Of a stretch of 8,984 nt of DNA, positions 6,740-8,984 are shown piece after piece. Source of the DNA: Saprospiraceae bacterium (GTDB lineage: Bacteria; Bacteroidota; Bacteroidia; Chitinophagales; Saprospiraceae). The translations under genes and the position numbers were made by a program. Location of the stretch: the NCBI GenBank assembly GCA_020852155.1, contig JADZBJ010000298.1:1-8984 (forward strand), given 5' to 3'. Position 1 is the first letter of the stretch. Each line of letters opens with the position of its first letter. The notes beneath the pieces were generated by a model that saw only the letters and a list, made by a program, of their open reading frames with translations, did no database searches and was not told where the DNA came from.

Positions 6740-6902
6740 AGAGGTTGTTTAAATTTCCCTGCCGGACTCAAAAATGCATCTTTTGCCGCCAGCCTTCCCT
6801 TGTTTTTCAGGCTGAAACCCACGCTTCACCCCGAAAAACAAGGATCGGCTATCGCCAAAATCTGCTCTTTTTTAGTCCGGCAGGGAAATTTAAACAACCT
6901 CT
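6740..6902. mobile_element. 163-bp palindromic MITE-like element with perfect 29-bp terminal inverted repeats
   Basis: Bases 6740-6768 (AGAGGTTGTTTAAATTTCCC...) are the exact reverse complement of 6874-6902. Inward of these, the two halves continue to match imperfectly: CTTTT with an AAATC/AAAAT counterpart, then CTTGTTTTTC (6797-6806) against GAAAAACAAG (6833-6842), so nearly the whole element folds on itself. It contains no transposase and no meaningful frame, as expected for a miniature inverted-repeat element or a fused pair of insertion-sequence ends. The flanks read TGA and TAA, fitting only loosely to a 3-bp TNA target; no clean target duplication is visible. It sits 25 bases upstream of the ahcY promoter. 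Confidence 0.75.
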
Positions 6903-6927
6903 AATCGCAACAATGTTTTGTTAAGCC

Positions 6928-6959
6928 TTGTTTTTTAGCCCAATATAAGCGTACTTTTG
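6928..6959 (+). promoter_or_regulatory. ahcY promoter (Bacteroidota type)
   Basis: TTG at 6928-6930 and TACTTTTG at 6952-6959 match the -33 and -7 consensus (TTG / TAnnTTTG) of the Bacteroidota primary sigma factor, with a 21-base spacer. Transcription would begin near 6965, giving an untranslated leader of about 100 bases before the ATG at 7067. This is the best-supported promoter of the window. Confidence 0.7.
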
Positions 6960-6961
6960 CG

Positions 6962-7027
6962 TCCGCTTTCGCGGATTTATCCAAAGGAAGTTTGGTTTTG
7001 CTTTTAAAAGTAAAGCGCATCCCAAAC
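6962..7027 (+). promoter_or_regulatory. Structured ahcY 5' leader (two stem-loops)
   Basis: Stem 1 is TCCGC/GCGGA (6962-6966 with 6971-6975, loop TTTC). Stem 2 is two-tiered: GTTTGG (6990-6995) with CCAAAC (7022-7027), and inside it GCTTT (7000-7004) with AAAGC (7012-7016). I do not recognise a known SAH or SAM riboswitch consensus, so a regulatory role is only suggested by the length and pairing of the leader. Confidence 0.35.
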
Positions 7028-7066
7028 AAACCACTTTATTTTTCACGAATTCATCGTTTTTTCAAC

Positions 7067-8383
7067 ATGACGACTGCTACGGAAACTCGCCCGGCATACA
7101 AAGTCAAAGACATTGCCCTCGCTGAATGGGGTCGCAAGGAAATTCAACTGGCCGAGGCTGAAATGCCCGGATTGATGGCGCTCCGTGAGGAGTTTGGCGC
7201 ATCAAAACCGCTTAAAGGCGCACGCATTGCTGGCTGCCTGCACATGACCATCCAAACGGCTGTGCTGATTGAAACACTGGTCGAACTCGGCGCTGAAGTG
7301 ACCTGGTCGTCGTGCAACATTTTCTCCACTCAAGATCATGCCGCTGCCGCTATTGCCGCTGCAGGTATTCCGGTTTATGCCTGGAAAGGTATGAATGCTG
7401 AAGAGTTTGACTGGTGCATCGAGCAAACCCTGTTTGCGTTCAAAGATGGCCAGCCACTCAATATGATCCTCGACGACGGTGGCGACCTGACCAATATGGT
7501 GCTGGATCAGTATCCAGAGATGGTACAGGGCATCGGCGGCATTTCAGAAGAAACCACCACAGGCGTACACCGCTTGTACGAGCGCGTAGCTAAGGGCACA
7601 TTGCCGCTTCCTGCTATCAACATCAACGACTCGGTTACCAAGTCGAAATTTGATAATAAATACGGTTGCAAAGAATCCTTAGTTGACGCGATTCGCCGTG
7701 CAACAGACATCATGATCGCCGGTAAAGTGGCCGTCGTGGCTGGTTATGGCGACGTTGGTAAAGGCTCGGCAGCGTCGCTGCGTGGCGCTGGCGCTCGTGT
7801 GATCGTCACTGAAATTGACCCGATCTGTGCTTTGCAGGCTGCTATGGACGGTTTTGAAGTGCGTAAAATGGAAAATGCCATTCCGCGCGCCAACATCGTT
7901 GTAACGGCTACCGGCAACGTGGATATCGTCACTGCACGCCATTTTGAAATGATGAACGACAAAACCATCGTTTGCAACATCGGCCACTTCGATAATGAAA
8001 TTGACATGGCATGGTTGAACAAAACGCATGGCCAGAACAAGATCAACATCAAGCCGCAGGTTGACCTCTACAAAGTCAACGGCAAAGACATTATCGTACT
8101 GGCAGAAGGTCGTCTGGTGAACCTCGGTTGCGCTACCGGTCACCCTTCTTTCGTCATGTCAAACTCGTTCACCAATCAGGTATTGGCCCAACTCGAACTG
8201 TGGCAAAACGGCAAATCGTATGAAAACAAAGTGTACATGCTGCCTAAACACCTCGACGAGAAAGTTGCCCGCTTGCACCTGGCCAAAATTGGCGTCGAAC
8301 TCGAAGAACTCGAACAACACCAGGCAGAATATATCGGCGTAGAAAAAGTCGGCCCATTCAAACCTGAGTATTACAGGTATTGA
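7067..8383 (+). CDS. ahcY: Adenosylhomocysteinase (S-adenosyl-L-homocysteine hydrolase)
   Basis: Cytoplasmic NAD+-dependent enzyme that reversibly splits S-adenosylhomocysteine into adenosine and homocysteine, removing the product inhibitor of methyltransferases and feeding the methionine cycle. 438 residues, a normal bacterial length. ATG 7067 is chosen because MTTATETRPAYKVKDIALAEW resembles known N-termini; the frame stays open upstream to a TTG at 6992, but that would add 25 atypical residues. Visible landmarks: substrate-site GCLHMT with His59; SEETTTG (160-166); NDSVTKSKFDNKYGC (187-201) with Lys192, Asp196, Asn197 and Cys201 at the catalytic positions; the NAD-binding Rossmann motif GYGDVGKG (226-233) with Glu249 after the second strand; NIGHFDNEID (304-313); and the conserved C-terminal tail FKPEYYRY ending in Lys-x-x-Tyr-Tyr-x-Tyr. 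No key residue is missing. Single-gene transcription unit: own promoter upstream, strong terminator downstream. Confidence 0.98.
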   Translation: MTTATETRPAYKVKDIALAEWGRKEIQLAEAEMPGLMALREEFGASKPLKGARIAGCLHMTIQTAVLIETLVELGAEVTWSSCNIFSTQDHAAAAIAAAGIPVYAWKGMNAEEFDWCIEQTLFAFKDGQPLNMILDDGGDLTNMVLDQYPEMVQGIGGISEETTTGVHRLYERVAKGTLPLPAININDSVTKSKFDNKYGCKESLVDAIRRATDIMIAGKVAVVAGYGDVGKGSAASLRGAGARVIVTEIDPICALQAAMDGFEVRKMENAIPRANIVVTATGNVDIVTARHFEMMNDKTIVCNIGHFDNEIDMAWLNKTHGQNKINIKPQVDLYKVNGKDIIVLAEGRLVNLGCATGHPSFVMSNSFTNQVLAQLELWQNGKSYENKVYMLPKHLDEKVARLHLAKIGVELEELEQHQAEYIGVEKVGPFKPEYYRY

Positions 8384-8395
8384 GTTGTGTGAAAT

Positions 8396-8507
8396 GGTTG
8401 AAGGTTGAAGTGGTTGAAAGTTGAAGTTGTTGAAAAGTTGAAGGTTGAAATGCATTACGCTTTTTGTGATTCAACCTTCAACCACTTCAACTTTTCAACC
8501 TTCAACC
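8396..8507. repeat. Heptamer array GGTTGAA with inverted counterpart TTCAACC
   Basis: Exact GGTTGAA units occur at 8396, 8403, 8412 and 8443, with degenerate GTTGAA copies between. After a 20-base centre (8450-8469) come TTCAACC units at 8470, 8477, 8494 and 8501. The two arms can pair in several registers, forming a long hairpin beginning 12 bases after the ahcY stop. Such arrays are seen between genes in various Bacteroidota (general recollection). No coding function. Confidence 0.85.
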
Positions 8508-8525
8508 ATTTTCAACTATAAACAA

Positions 8526-8571
8526 AAACTAAGCGAGCCATTCCGGGTAACCGGGATGGCTCGCTTAGTTT
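8526..8571 (+). terminator. Strong intrinsic terminator of ahcY (21-bp stem, GUAA tetraloop)
   Basis: A 16-bp perfect stem (8526-8541 with 8556-8571, AAACTAAGCGAGCCAT) extends through a T-G wobble and CCGG/CCGG to a GTAA loop at 8547-8550, a GNRA tetraloop in RNA. It is followed by GTTTCC on the + strand and preceded by an A-rich AACAAAA, so it may act in both directions and also stop recA read-through. It lies 142 bases after the ahcY stop. Confidence 0.8.
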
Positions 8572-8585
8572 GTTTCCATGAATCA

Positions 8586-8612
8586 CTTTTCCGGATTAAC
8601 GATCCGGGAAAG
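8586..8612. other. 11-bp hairpin
   Basis: CTTTTCCGGAT (8586-8596) pairs with ATCCGGGAAAG (8602-8612) with one G-U wobble around the loop TAACG. No T run follows on either strand, so it is not an obvious terminator. It is the third separate palindrome in the ahcY-recA gap. Confidence 0.6.
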
Positions 8613-8639
8613 GAGGGCTGGGGCAATCCTGTCTAAAGG

Positions 8640-8792
8640 GAGTGTGGCACTTTTATGTGAACAAAGGATGTGTCATGTTGAGCGTAGCGAAACATCTGCA
8701 TCCCACGAAGGTCAAATCGCGCCTTCCTCCGGGCCAGTTCCCTCGCTACGCTCGGGATAACACATCCTTTAGTCACTTAAAATGTGACATTA
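8640..8792. repeat. ~150-bp two-armed palindromic intergenic repeat with GAGCGTAGCGA cores
   Basis: AAAGGATGTGT (8663-8673) is the exact reverse complement of 8760-8770, and GAGCGTAGCGA (8680-8690) that of 8743-8753, with the same 6-base gap in both arms; weaker pairing extends outward to about 8640 and 8792. Each core is also flanked by its own small stem: ATGTT/AACAT on the left (8675-8679 with 8691-8695) and TCCC/GGGA on the right (8739-8742 with 8754-8757). GTCATGTTGAGCGTAGCG resembles a dispersed repeat I recall from Bacteroidota. It ends 5 bases from the recA stop. Confidence 0.65.
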
Positions 8793-8797
8793 ACTGT

Positions 8798-8984
8798 TTA
8801 AAAATCATCTTCGCTGTCATCATCACCAGCCACCTTCAGGCTTGCGCCTGCCGGCTTGGCCGCAGAGGAACCGGAGGTAATGCGCTCCTTGATTTTTTGC
8901 TCCAGTTCGAGGGCAATTTCAGGATTGTCGCGCATGAACTGTTTGGCAGCGTCGCGTCCCTGAGCAATTTTAGCGCCGTTGTAG
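8798..8984 (-). CDS. recA: RecA recombinase, C-terminal fragment (gene continues beyond the window)
   Basis: The last 61 residues and TAA stop of RecA, the ATP-dependent strand-exchange protein that forms filaments on single-stranded DNA and triggers LexA cleavage. The readable end YNGAKIAQGRDAAKQF...NPEIALELEQKIKERI matches the C-terminal domain of RecA (YNGxKIGQG and DNPE motifs). It is followed by a Ser/Ala/Gly/Pro linker and the acidic tail GDDDSEDDF, known in RecA to restrain DNA binding. The ATPase core lies outside the window, so intactness cannot be judged. Its transcription converges on ahcY across the repeat-filled gap. Confidence 0.95.
   Translation of the reverse strand, partial: YNGAKIAQGRDAAKQFMRDNPEIALELEQKIKERITSGSSAAKPAGASLKVAGDDDSEDDF

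Noticed and set aside
6611..6904. 97-codon frame across the hairpin segment and the palindromic element
   Set aside because: It runs through inverted repeats on non-coding sequence, has no recognisable domain, and its composition changes with the repeats it crosses.
6992..7066. Longer ahcY reading from TTG 6992 (25 extra residues)
   Set aside because: The extension is atypical for AhcY, the purine-rich AAGGAAG is only one base from the TTG, and the standard N-terminal sequence begins at ATG 7067.
7679..8143. 154-codon minus-strand frame inside ahcY
   Set aside because: It is a shadow of the highly conserved ahcY coding sequence.
8396..8507. CRISPR array
   Set aside because: Units are 7 bp, nearly contiguous and inverted; there are no unique spacers and no cas genes.

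Overview
The window comes from a member of the Bacteroidota, plausibly from the Saprospiria (Haliscomenobacter/Lewinella-like); the class is only a guess. The phylum-level evidence is a secreted protease with a C-terminal type IX secretion (T9SS) sorting domain, lipoproteins with the Bacteroidota surface-export signal (Cys followed by x-K-E-E), promoters of the TTG / TAnnTTTG type, few Shine-Dalgarno sequences, and short palindromic intergenic repeats.

Layout: (1) 2-1234 (+) is the 3' three quarters of a YtcJ-like amidohydrolase, cut by the window edge. (2) 4442-1250 (-) is a three-gene operon: a T9SS-exported metzincin-like protease, then two tandem paralogous surface lipoproteins. The paralogs have almost identical C-terminal thirds and strongly diverged centres. 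(3) 4723-5985 (+) is a 12-helix MFS transporter whose 3' end overlaps, tail to tail, a small lipoprotein gene of unknown role (6418-5975, -). (4) 6419-7066 is a 648-base non-coding stretch with a GGATTT repeat patch, a GC-rich multi-hairpin segment, a 163-bp MITE-like palindrome and the promoter and leader of ahcY. (5) 7067-8383 (+) is S-adenosylhomocysteine hydrolase. (6) 8384-8797 is non-coding and almost wholly palindromic: a heptamer inverted array, a strong GNRA-loop terminator, an 11-bp hairpin and a ~150-bp two-armed repeat. (7) 8798-8984 (-) is the C-terminus of RecA.

The only group that looks like one functional unit is the protease plus two surface lipoproteins. All three are predicted to end up outside the outer membrane. 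The protease carries a run of nine G in its signal-peptide code, and the paralog pair shows a 'constant ends, variable centre' pattern suggesting gene conversion or selection for diversity at the cell surface. AhcY (methyl-cycle detoxification of SAH) and RecA (recombination) are housekeeping genes; what is notable around them is the density of structured repeats. Nothing in the window is a clear CRISPR array, tRNA, rRNA, prophage or transposase gene.
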